Source of the DNA: CAIWHR01 sp963708855
GTDB lineage: Bacteria > Pseudomonadota > Gammaproteobacteria > Burkholderiales > Casimicrobiaceae
Direction of reading: 5' to 3'
Assembly: GCA_963708855.1 (NCBI GenBank)
Contig: CAVPUM010000025.1
Span: forward strand, 1 to 64,000
DNA length: 64,000 bases
Part shown: positions 57,473-64,000 of the stretch, one piece after another
Numbering within the stretch: position 1 is the stretch's first letter
Layout of the letters: every line of letters starts with the position of its first letter
The notes under the pieces: model-generated
Told to the model about the DNA's origin: nothing
Database searches by the model: none
What the model saw: the letters and a program-made list of their open reading frames with translations, nothing else
Program-made: the position numbers and the translations under genes

Positions 57473-58243
57473 TCATTCCATTTTGAATCCGCCGTCGACG
57501 GCGAACACCTGGCCCGTGACGTAGTCCGCGTACGCCGAAACGAGAAACCACACCGCATAGGCGACTTCCTCCGGCCGGCCGTAGCGCTTGAGCAGGATGC
57601 GCGCCTTCACCTCGTCGCCGGCCATCTCGCGCACGTCCTTCGACATGTCGGTGTCGATCACTCCGGGCGCCACACAGTTCACGTTGATCCTGCGCGGCGC
57701 GAGCTCGACCGCGAGCGCGCGGGTGAACGCATTGATCGCGCCTTTGCTCGCCGCGTAATTGGTCTGGCCCCGGCCGCCCTTTTCGCCGGCGACCGAACTG
57801 ATGTTGACGATCCGGCCCGCGCGTTGCGAAACCATGTACGGAACGACTGCGCGGGTCACGTTGAAAACGCCGGTGACGTTGGTGTCGAGCACGACCGCGA
57901 CGTCGTCGTCGTCGAACGCGGCGAGAGGGTTGTCGCGGATGGTGCCCGCGTTGTTGACGAGGATGTCGATCCGGCCACAGCGCTCGGCGATGCTCTCCAC
58001 CGCCGCCGCGCAGGCCCTGGAGTCGCGGATGTCGACTTGCAGGGCGGCGATCGCGTGCCCGGTGGCGCGGCCATCGGCCACGACCGCATCGGCGGCCGCC
58101 GCATTGCCGCGATAGAAGAAGGTCACGTCCGCGCCCTCCGCGGCCAGCAGCAGGGCGATCGCGCGCCCGATGCCGCGACTGCCTCCGGTGACGATGGCGG
58201 ACTTGCCCGATATTGCCGGGTCGGGGCGCACGCTCGGCATCAT
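57473..58243 (-). CDS. 3-oxoacyl-ACP reductase (FabG-like SDR)
   Basis: 256-aa short-chain dehydrogenase: cofactor loop VTGGSRGIGRA, NNAGTIRD, NISSVAG and YAASKGAINAFTRALA (Ser-Tyr-Lys), then GVIDTDMS and GYVTGQV-type end (YVTGQVFAVDGGFKME). This is the FabG pattern. Reduces the 3-keto group of the chain on the carrier. ATG overlaps the stop of the FabL-like gene (ATGA). Confidence 0.9.
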   Translation of the reverse strand: MMPSVRPDPAISGKSAIVTGGSRGIGRAIALLLAAEGADVTFFYRGNAAAADAVVADGRATGHAIAALQVDIRDSRACAAAVESIAERCGRIDILVNNAGTIRDNPLAAFDDDDVAVVLDTNVTGVFNVTRAVVPYMVSQRAGRIVNISSVAGEKGGRGQTNYAASKGAINAFTRALAVELAPRRINVNCVAPGVIDTDMSKDVREMAGDEVKARILLKRYGRPEEVAYAVWFLVSAYADYVTGQVFAVDGGFKME

Positions 58244-59025
58244 CCCGAAATGGCGAAGCCGCCGTCGACCACCAGCGTATGGCCGTTGATCATCCCGGCC
58301 TCGGGGAGGCAGAGCAGGTAGACAGCGTCTGCCACGTCCTCCGGGCTCAATACCGGCCCGGCCGGCGTGCGCTCGGCGAAGTTCGCAAGCAGCTCGTTCC
58401 GGTTGGGGAAGTAGGCGAGTGCGTCGGTGTCGACGACGCCGGCGCTGACCGTATTGACGCGGATGCCGCGCGGCCCGAGCTCCTGCGCCAGCGCGCGCAC
58501 GAGGGATTCCAGCGCGGCCTTCGACGCGCCGATGAAGCCATAACCGGGCATCGCCCGCTGCGCGCCCAGGCTCGACATGGCAACGATGCGCGCGCCGGCG
58601 GGCATCAGCGGCAGACCGCGCTGGGTGAGGAGATTGAGCGCGAGCGCGTTGGTCTCCAGGCACCACCGCCAGTGCTTCAGCGTCATTTCTACCGTCGGTT
58701 TCAGGACGCCCGACGCGGCATTGCTCACCAGAATGTCGAGCCGGTCGAAATGCTTGCCGAACTCGGCGAAGATCTCGTCGACGGAATCCGGGATGCCGAC
58801 GCTGCCCTGAATGGCGACCGCGCGGCGCCCCAGCGCGCGAATCCCTGCACAGAGGCTTTCGGCCTCCTCGGCGCTGTTGTAGTAGTTGGCCGCGATGTCG
58901 CAACCCTCGCGGGCAAGCTTCAGCGCGACGGCGCGCCCGATGCCGCGCGCGGCGCCGGTGACGAGAGCGACCTTTCCGGCCAATACACCGGGCATGAGCG
59001 GATTGCTGCTGCGTTCTTGGGTCAT
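58240..59025 (-). CDS. Enoyl-ACP reductase, FabL-like SDR
   Basis: 261 aa. Many FabL-specific stretches are visible: NAASGVLKPTVEM, SSLGAQ, GVVDTDALAYFPNRNELL, TPAG and MINGHTLVVDGG. The catalytic pair is Tyr162-x6-Lys169 (YGFIGASK), the enoyl-reductase spacing, not the YxxxK of ketoreductases. Saturates the double bond and so completes the elongation cycle. ATG at 59025, 38 bases after the hydrolase gene. Confidence 0.85.
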   Translation of the reverse strand: MTQERSSNPLMPGVLAGKVALVTGAARGIGRAVALKLAREGCDIAANYYNSAEEAESLCAGIRALGRRAVAIQGSVGIPDSVDEIFAEFGKHFDRLDILVSNAASGVLKPTVEMTLKHWRWCLETNALALNLLTQRGLPLMPAGARIVAMSSLGAQRAMPGYGFIGASKAALESLVRALAQELGPRGIRVNTVSAGVVDTDALAYFPNRNELLANFAERTPAGPVLSPEDVADAVYLLCLPEAGMINGHTLVVDGGFAISG

Positions 59026-59063
59026 GGGACCCGGCGTGGGCGCCGTCGGGGCAGGCAAAACCG

Positions 59064-60146
59064 CTATTTTAACCCGTCCGCCACAGCGCGCCTCGCACGG
59101 ATGAGACGCTGCACCTCGATCGCCCAGTGCTTCTTGACGCCATGCCAGACGTCCGCCGCCCACAGCACGCCGTTGCCGGCATTCTCCGGGGGAACCGCGA
59201 CGCCCGCGTCGGCGGCTCGGTAGGCGTCGATCCAGTTGCGCGTCGCGGCGTGGGCGGCGAGGGCATCCGTGTCGGGCACGAAGACGTGGCTGTACCACGC
59301 CGGGAGCATCACGCCGCGCACGAGCGTGTTGCCTTCGCGGCGGAAATTGACCGCCTCCGTATCGCCGGGCAGAGTCCAGGCAAGGAAATCGAGCCCGATG
59401 GCGAAGCCGGTGAACTCGTCCACCGCGTCCGGGATCGTGTTCATCCGCCCGACCATGCTCCACTGGTTGGGCAAGAGCAGCGCCGCGCCCCCGGCGCCAA
59501 CGACGGACACGTAGGAGACGGTCAGGCCGACGACCGGCCGTTCGGCCCCGGTCAGCGGATCGACGATGGATGTCCGATCCTCCGAAGCATCCGCCAGCGG
59601 ATTCCAGACCGGGATCGGGTGATCGTAGCGCCCTGCCAGTTCGTAGAGCACCTTGAGGGCCTGTACCCCGCCCTGGCTGTGTCCGATCATCATGGGCCGC
59701 ATGCCGTCGCGCTCGTAATGCCACGCGATGAATCCGGCGATCTGCGCGCTGTCCTCGTAGGGACTGTGCGACCAGCGCCCGTCGCCCGGGTGCCGTATGC
59801 GGTTCTCGGGGTAGCCCATGCCGGTCAGGAACCGGCCTGCGGACTCCATCATCAGGTGGACAGGGTAGATGCCGCCATGGAGCAGAACGATGCGCGGCGC
59901 CGGTCCCCGCGCAAGCGTGTCGCGCACGTCCTCCGCGGTGACCTGTTCCGGATCGAGGGCAAGGATCCGGTCCTCCAGCGCACGATCGATCGCCACCGAG
60001 CGCAGAACGGCTTGCGCCGCGGGTCTGGACACGACACCGGCGTCGGGGACCGCCACCGGCCGCGTCGCGCAGCCGCCGCCGGCGAACACCACGAGGGTGA
60101 GGGCCACCGCCAGCGCGATTGGGCGAAGATGATGGCGGAAGGTCAT
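59064..60146 (-). CDS. Exported alpha/beta hydrolase (lipase/thioesterase-like), copy 1
   Basis: 360 aa. N-terminal signal ending in GGGCATRP, possibly a weak lipobox (Cys26). Then ILALDPEQVTAEDV, APRIVLLHGG, and the nucleophile elbow GHSQGG at 155-160 (Ser157). Closely resembles the product of 61438-62472 in layout and motifs (DP.V...DV, GYPENRIRHPGDG, DADWHGVK..W.IE). An acyl hydrolase or transferase outside the cytoplasm is likely; the substrate is unknown. ATG overlaps the acyltransferase stop. Confidence 0.78.
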   Translation of the reverse strand: MTFRHHLRPIALAVALTLVVFAGGGCATRPVAVPDAGVVSRPAAQAVLRSVAIDRALEDRILALDPEQVTAEDVRDTLARGPAPRIVLLHGGIYPVHLMMESAGRFLTGMGYPENRIRHPGDGRWSHSPYEDSAQIAGFIAWHYERDGMRPMMIGHSQGGVQALKVLYELAGRYDHPIPVWNPLADASEDRTSIVDPLTGAERPVVGLTVSYVSVVGAGGAALLLPNQWSMVGRMNTIPDAVDEFTGFAIGLDFLAWTLPGDTEAVNFRREGNTLVRGVMLPAWYSHVFVPDTDALAAHAATRNWIDAYRAADAGVAVPPENAGNGVLWAADVWHGVKKHWAIEVQRLIRARRAVADGLK

Positions 60147-61441
60147 GAGTCGAGACGGGTCAAACGGCCCACCATGCCGTCGGCGACACTGTCGATGTCC
60201 GCTGCGGCCAACACGGCGCACTGGTACGAAATGCCCGCGTGCAGAACGCCGGCGGCGATGGTCGCCGCGACGACCACCGGCGCGAGCGGGCCGGTGGAGA
60301 CAGCGCGCAGGTATTCGGGGGCCGGCATTCTTCCGCCGGCATTCTCCCAGAGCGAATCGACGTTGACCAGTGTGACCGCGCCCCACGTCGGATAGTTCTT
60401 GGCGTAGAAGCCCGCTCGCTGCTCGCGGGACAGGAAGGGCCACAGCACGCTGCTCGCGGCGACCCCCGGCAGACTCTGCAAATAGAGCTTGGCGTGCCTG
60501 ATGCGCGCGGTTTCGGTGTGAATGTCGCGCGCGAGCTGCTCCAGAGCCATGCCGGGGGGCAGCGGATGCGAAACGCGGAACGAGCTCAGGAACTGGCCGA
60601 AGGTGACGTTGGGGTCGTAACCGAAATCGCGCCGAAGATTGACGATCGACGCGACGGCGAGCTCGTGCCGGCGCTCTTCGGGCGCGCGTTTGCCGGCGAA
60701 CGGTTCCAGCGCCCGCAGCAAGGTTGCGAGCAACAGGTCGTTCAGGGTGACACCCCAGGCGCGCGCCGCGACGAGGAGCGCCGCGAGCTCCGGCGGATCG
60801 AGGCGGCGATAGACGAAACCGTTGGCGGGGCTCCCGCCCTGGAGGCCGCGGGGTCGCACGGTGCGCCTGCAGCTGGCCGCGATGCTCCGCAGGGAGCGCA
60901 CGCCCTTCAGCGCCGGCGCGGCTTGCCTGAGCAGCAGCCGTCCATAGGTGGCCGGGTAGCGGTCGAGGCGACGGGGAGGCGGCGCTTCGGGCCTGTCGCC
61001 GAGGTATCGGGAGACGATGCCCTCGAGGAGGATCACGATCGAGTCGCCGCCGGCGATCACATGGTCGTAGGCGAGGCCGAGGTGGAACCGGGGCCCGTTG
61101 TCGATGCAGAAGAACCGGAACGGGTTCAGCCCCCCGTCGCGTGCAAAGGGCACATTGAGCTCGTGCTCGATCGTCCGCGCGAGCACGGCACCCGGCTGGG
61201 GGCCCCCCGCGTGGACGGCGAGCACGACCTCCGCCGGACCTCCCGTGTATTCGAAGCGGCGGCGCGCGACGTCGAGCGTGAACCCGGTAAGTCCGAGGGC
61301 GCCGAGCTGGCGCGCGATGATCGCCTCCAGCCGCGAAACGTCGAGCGGACGGTCAATGCGGCCCACGTGAATCGCGGTGTACGGATGAAGATCCCGCCAG
61401 CGAAGCATCGACGCCTGGAACAGGTTGAGGCGCCCCTTCAT
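60143..61441 (-). CDS. Condensation-fold acyltransferase (WS/DGAT- or PapA-like)
   Basis: 432 aa. LFQASMLRWRDLHPYTAIHV at the N-terminus; the usual HHxxxDG motif appears as DHVIAGG (126-132), keeping the second (catalytic) His127. NLRRDFGYDP and VTLVNVDSLWENAG in the C half are typical of the acyltransferase/condensation superfamily. Could esterify an alcohol with the chain made by this operon. Overlaps both neighbours by 4 bases, so it is translated together with the two hydrolases. Confidence 0.75.
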   Translation of the reverse strand: MKGRLNLFQASMLRWRDLHPYTAIHVGRIDRPLDVSRLEAIIARQLGALGLTGFTLDVARRRFEYTGGPAEVVLAVHAGGPQPGAVLARTIEHELNVPFARDGGLNPFRFFCIDNGPRFHLGLAYDHVIAGGDSIVILLEGIVSRYLGDRPEAPPPRRLDRYPATYGRLLLRQAAPALKGVRSLRSIAASCRRTVRPRGLQGGSPANGFVYRRLDPPELAALLVAARAWGVTLNDLLLATLLRALEPFAGKRAPEERRHELAVASIVNLRRDFGYDPNVTFGQFLSSFRVSHPLPPGMALEQLARDIHTETARIRHAKLYLQSLPGVAASSVLWPFLSREQRAGFYAKNYPTWGAVTLVNVDSLWENAGGRMPAPEYLRAVSTGPLAPVVVAATIAAGVLHAGISYQCAVLAAADIDSVADGMVGRLTRLDS

Positions 61442-62472
61442 TCGGCGCTCCGGCGCTGTGCTCCGAGGAGCCGCCTTGCTTCGATCGTCCAGTGCCGCTT
61501 CACGCTGTGCCAGATGTCGGCGGCGTGGACGAGGTTGGTGGCATCGACCGCAGGATCGTCCGGGATCGCCGCGTTGCCGTCGGGCGTGTACGTCTCGATC
61601 CACGTCCGGGTGATCGGGTCGTCGGCGAGATGGCGGGTCTGCGGCAGTCCGATGTGCGTGTACGACGCCGGAAGTATCACGTTGCGAACGGCTGCGGATT
61701 GGGTTGCCCGATAAGGGTCGGAGCGGGGGAACAGCCCCGCGATGAGGTCCCATTCGATGGCGAACCCCGTGAATTCCTCGACGCTGTCCGGGATCTCGCG
61801 AAGCCTGCCGAGCATCTCCCATTGACCGAGCAATACGCGCGCGAGCTTCCCCGTGGCAATCGCCGCAACGTAGGGAAGCTGGAAGCCGACGACCGGGCGT
61901 GAAGCGCCACTCAACGGATCAACGAACACCGTCCGCGCCTCCGCGGCGTCGGTCACCGGATTCCACACCGGGATCGCGTCCCCGAATGCGCCGGCGAGAT
62001 CATGCAGCACGCGGATGGCCATCATCCCGCCCTGGCTGTGCCCGATCACCAGCGGACGCACGCCTTCGGCCTCGTAATACCAGGCCAGCGTGCCAGCGAC
62101 CTGTCGGCTGTCCGCGAAACTGCTCGACGAATAGCTGCCATCGCGCGGGTGCCGGACCCGCTCGGGCGGGTAGCCCATCGCGATCAGGAACTCCGCGAAC
62201 GGCGCCATGGAGGCGGGGGCGAAGCTGCCCTGGAACAGGACGATCCTCGGCGCCGGGACTCGCGCCAGGACCTCCGCGACGTCATCCCCGCTGACCCGGT
62301 CAGGGTCCAGGGCGAACAGCCGCTCCACCAAGGCTGGATCATGGCGGGCGGCCTCCGCCGGCGTTGCGGTTGCGGCCGTCCCCGCGCCAGCGGGCAGCGC
62401 CGCCACGGCGCCGATCGCGATCGCGCACAACCATGCCGGGACCGAACCCGCGGGGAGGATGCGCATGCCCAT
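61438..62472 (-). CDS. Exported alpha/beta hydrolase, copy 2
   Basis: 344 aa: signal peptide (about 1-31), LFALDPDRVSGDDV, APRIVLFQGSF, GHSQGG at 144-149 (Ser146), and the C-terminal DIWHSVKRHWTIEARRLL. A duplicate of the 59064-60146 gene after divergence. Start is ATG 62472 (MGMRIL) or 62466 (MRIL); no clear ribosome site separates them. Periplasmic location is likely. Confidence 0.78.
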   Translation of the reverse strand: MGMRILPAGSVPAWLCAIAIGAVAALPAGAGTAATATPAEAARHDPALVERLFALDPDRVSGDDVAEVLARVPAPRIVLFQGSFAPASMAPFAEFLIAMGYPPERVRHPRDGSYSSSSFADSRQVAGTLAWYYEAEGVRPLVIGHSQGGMMAIRVLHDLAGAFGDAIPVWNPVTDAAEARTVFVDPLSGASRPVVGFQLPYVAAIATGKLARVLLGQWEMLGRLREIPDSVEEFTGFAIEWDLIAGLFPRSDPYRATQSAAVRNVILPASYTHIGLPQTRHLADDPITRTWIETYTPDGNAAIPDDPAVDATNLVHAADIWHSVKRHWTIEARRLLGAQRRSAE

Positions 62473-62489
62473 TCGCGACCGCGGCGCGT

Positions 62490-63110
62490 TCAACGCGCCG
62501 GGCGGCGGGGAAGGAAACGGCCCGTCCTGCGCAGGTATCGCGCGTAGGCATCGCCGTGCACAGCGGAAAGATGCCGTTCCTCGTTGCGCGCCTTGAGGTT
62601 CATGAGGACGATGTGCACGCCCGCAATCAGCGTCATCGGTCCTGTCGGCACGATCGCCACCGAACAGAGCATCAAAAGGATGGAAAACGCGTAGATGGGG
62701 TGCCGGACGCGCGCAAACAGTCCGTCGGTGATGAGATCCGTCTTGCGTTCGACGCCGACGTCCATCCGCCAGTCGCTGCCCATCCGCAGCCAGCATCGGA
62801 TCGTGCCGGCGAGCGCGGCCACGGCGGCAACAGCCGCGACCCAGCGCAATGCGGCGAACGCGGGCTCGCCCAACGCGAATGCGGGAAGCGCCGGGACCGC
62901 GCCGGAGCGCGTGAGCGTTGCCCAGGGCAGGAAGATCCAGGCGGTGACGAGCGGTACCCAGACGAGCCACATGAGGCGTTCCAGACGCTGCTCGGGGACG
63001 AGCCCGACGACCTTGCGGGTGGCACGGCGAACGCGGGCGATCATCACGCCGACCCCGATCCAGTACGACGATACCGTGGCGACGAGCACGGCGAGCGGAA
63101 GATCTTGCAT
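62490..63110 (-). CDS. ICMT/PEMT-family membrane methyltransferase
   Basis: 206 aa with about five membrane helices. The C-terminal SAM-binding part has LITDGLFARVRHPIY and NLKARNEERHL, as in isoprenylcysteine carboxyl methyltransferase and phospholipid N-methyltransferase relatives. Could methylate a carboxyl, amine or hydroxyl on the lipid product. First gene of the 11-gene leftward unit, 17 bases before copy 2 of the hydrolase. Confidence 0.8.
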   Translation of the reverse strand: MQDLPLAVLVATVSSYWIGVGVMIARVRRATRKVVGLVPEQRLERLMWLVWVPLVTAWIFLPWATLTRSGAVPALPAFALGEPAFAALRWVAAVAAVAALAGTIRCWLRMGSDWRMDVGVERKTDLITDGLFARVRHPIYAFSILLMLCSVAIVPTGPMTLIAGVHIVLMNLKARNEERHLSAVHGDAYARYLRRTGRFLPRRPAR

Positions 63111-63279
63111 CGGTCGAGGATTCTAGCGTCGCTTCGGAGCGTCACCACGACTTACCCGCCTGGAACGACGGGACAACTCCCGCGACGAGGTGGACGTCGC
63201 CTTTCATTATGCCAGTGTCGCGACGGGGCGCGGACGGCGGGAAATCCCCGTTTAATGGGCTCGCCGTCGGGGCCTCCGA

Positions 63280-63285
63280 TATAAT
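63280..63285 (+). promoter_or_regulatory. Putative -10 element of the ligase-like gene
   Basis: TATAAT in CTCCGATATAATC, identical over 13 bases to the msbA -10 region. It is 55 bases before the ATG at 63341. No clear -35. The leftward operon should also start in this 230-base gap. Confidence 0.5.
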
Positions 63286-63340
63286 CGCAACTCCGAGCGG
63301 CCCAACAGGGACGCCTCGACTCCTCCCAACCCACTGCCTG

Positions 63341-64000
63341 ATGCCCGACCGCCGTCTCGTGGAACGTGCCGCGGGCTTTGGCCCATCCGCGGTGGCCCCG
63401 GGGCTGCGCACGGCACGCGAGCGTGCCGAGAACGCCGTCAAATGGGCGGCGGTCCTGCTGGGATTTTCCATTCCCGTGTCGGTCGTGCTGGACAACGTCC
63501 TGCTTGGACTCATCCTGCTCGCCTGGGTAGCTGGCGGCCGGTACCGGGACAAGCTCGCGTCGATTCGCGGCAATCCGGTCGCCTTGCTGGCGCTCGCGCT
63601 GTACTTCCTGTTCCTCCTGGGCTCCCTTTACTCGATCGGCACGGCCAAGGAGGTGCTCGAGGAGCTGGCGAAGGCCTCGCGGTTGCTGCTGGTCCCTGCG
63701 CTGATATTCTTTCTGCGCGAACCGGTCTGGCGCGAGCGCGGCATCGCCGCCTTCCTCGCATCCATGCTCGTGACGCTCCTGCTGTCGTATCTGATCTGGC
63801 TCGGCGTGCTCTCCGGCAACGGATGGCTCAAAGGCGCGCCGCTCGACCCCGTCGCGTTCAAGGCGCACATCACGCACAACGTTTTCATGGCGTTCGCGGC
63901 CTTTCTGCTCGCGCAGGCGGCGCTTGGCGCGGCGACGCGCCGGGGCGCGATCCTTCTCGCCGCACTCTGTGCTGCCATGGTGGCCAACGTGCTGCTGATG
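63341..64000 (+). CDS. O-antigen ligase family protein (partial)
   Basis: 220 codons to the window edge, no stop. Several membrane helices (WAAVLLGFSIPVSVVLDN, LALALYFLFLLGSLYSIG, LLLVPALIFFL and more) and FKAHITHNVFMAFAAFLLAQ fit the Wzy/WaaL family, which join O-chains or other oligosaccharides to lipid A-core or proteins. ATG at 63341 has a weak ribosome site. Divergent from the lipid operon. Confidence 0.8.
   Translation, partial: MPDRRLVERAAGFGPSAVAPGLRTARERAENAVKWAAVLLGFSIPVSVVLDNVLLGLILLAWVAGGRYRDKLASIRGNPVALLALALYFLFLLGSLYSIGTAKEVLEELAKASRLLLVPALIFFLREPVWRERGIAAFLASMLVTLLLSYLIWLGVLSGNGWLKGAPLDPVAFKAHITHNVFMAFAAFLLAQAALGAATRRGAILLAALCAAMVANVLLM

Noticed and set aside
52287..63110. Aryl-polyene or flexirubin pigment cluster
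   Set aside because: It lacks the ammonia-lyase, AMP-ligase, LolA-like and MMPL exporter genes of such clusters and contains an enoyl reductase, which would saturate the chain.

Overview
The window is a dense, high-GC stretch of a proteobacterial chromosome with about 58 genes, most of them single-copy housekeeping genes. No insertion sequence, phage, CRISPR array, rRNA or tRNA gene was seen. Several gene orders point to the Betaproteobacteria: cutA / dsbD-like / tlpA / aroQ remnant / accB / accC / prmA / zinc-ribbon protein; glnA / small secreted protein / ntrB / ntrC; amgK-murU divergent from lptD-surA; a DUF3460 gene; and an S-adenosylhomocysteine riboswitch in front of ahcY. The exact genus cannot be read from the sequence.

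Layout. 1-9118 is a methylmalonyl-CoA region. The 3' end of methylmalonyl-CoA mutase, its chaperone meaB, and both subunits of propionyl-CoA carboxylase run rightward. Facing them is a leftward operon for a sodium-translocating methylmalonyl-CoA decarboxylase (alpha, delta, biotin and beta subunits) ending in methylmalonyl-CoA epimerase. 9431-18257 holds garK, tsaC, metK, an old-yellow-enzyme reductase, a 42-aa basic protein, an acyltransferase, a phosphatase, a TerB-like protein and a metallopeptidase-like protein. 18231-22076 is the activated-methyl-cycle block: riboswitch, ahcY, panE-like, holin-like, metF. 22131-31664 holds ilvD, lgt, fxsA, cutA, a stand-alone DsbD N-terminal domain, tlpA, a decayed aroQ, accBC, prmA and a zinc-ribbon protein. 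31665-36801 is glnA-ntrB-ntrC with a plausible NtrC/sigma-54 promoter. 36835-46077 holds xthA, a glutaredoxin-like protein, prlC, murU-amgK and the outer-membrane assembly genes lptD-surA. 46098-50317 is a leftward operon: ferredoxin, hydrolase, NodIJ-like ABC exporter, RlmL-like methylase, DUF3460. msbA follows at 50480.

The most unusual part is 52287-63110: eleven leftward genes, many with 4-base start/stop overlaps, that look like one operon. They encode an ICMT-family membrane methyltransferase, two related exported alpha/beta hydrolases with a condensation-fold acyltransferase between them, a FabL-like enoyl reductase, a FabG ketoreductase, an AcpXL-like acyl carrier protein, a double-hotdog dehydratase, a normal ketosynthase, a ketosynthase whose active-site cysteine is replaced by serine, and a fusion of a holo-ACP synthase (AcpS) with an LpxL/HtrB-type acyltransferase. 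The operon therefore carries a complete fatty-acid elongation cycle with its own carrier, carrier activation and a lipid-A-type acyltransferase. It lies between msbA (lipid A flippase) and an O-antigen-ligase-like gene. I infer that it makes a special, probably long and saturated, acyl chain for an outer-membrane lipid. It resembles the rhizobial AcpXL/LpxXL system in gene content but differs in having the fusion, the FabL-type reductase and the extra hydrolase/acyltransferase module.

The genes at the two edges (mutase, ligase) are cut by the window. All function calls come from reading motifs and gene order; no database search was run.
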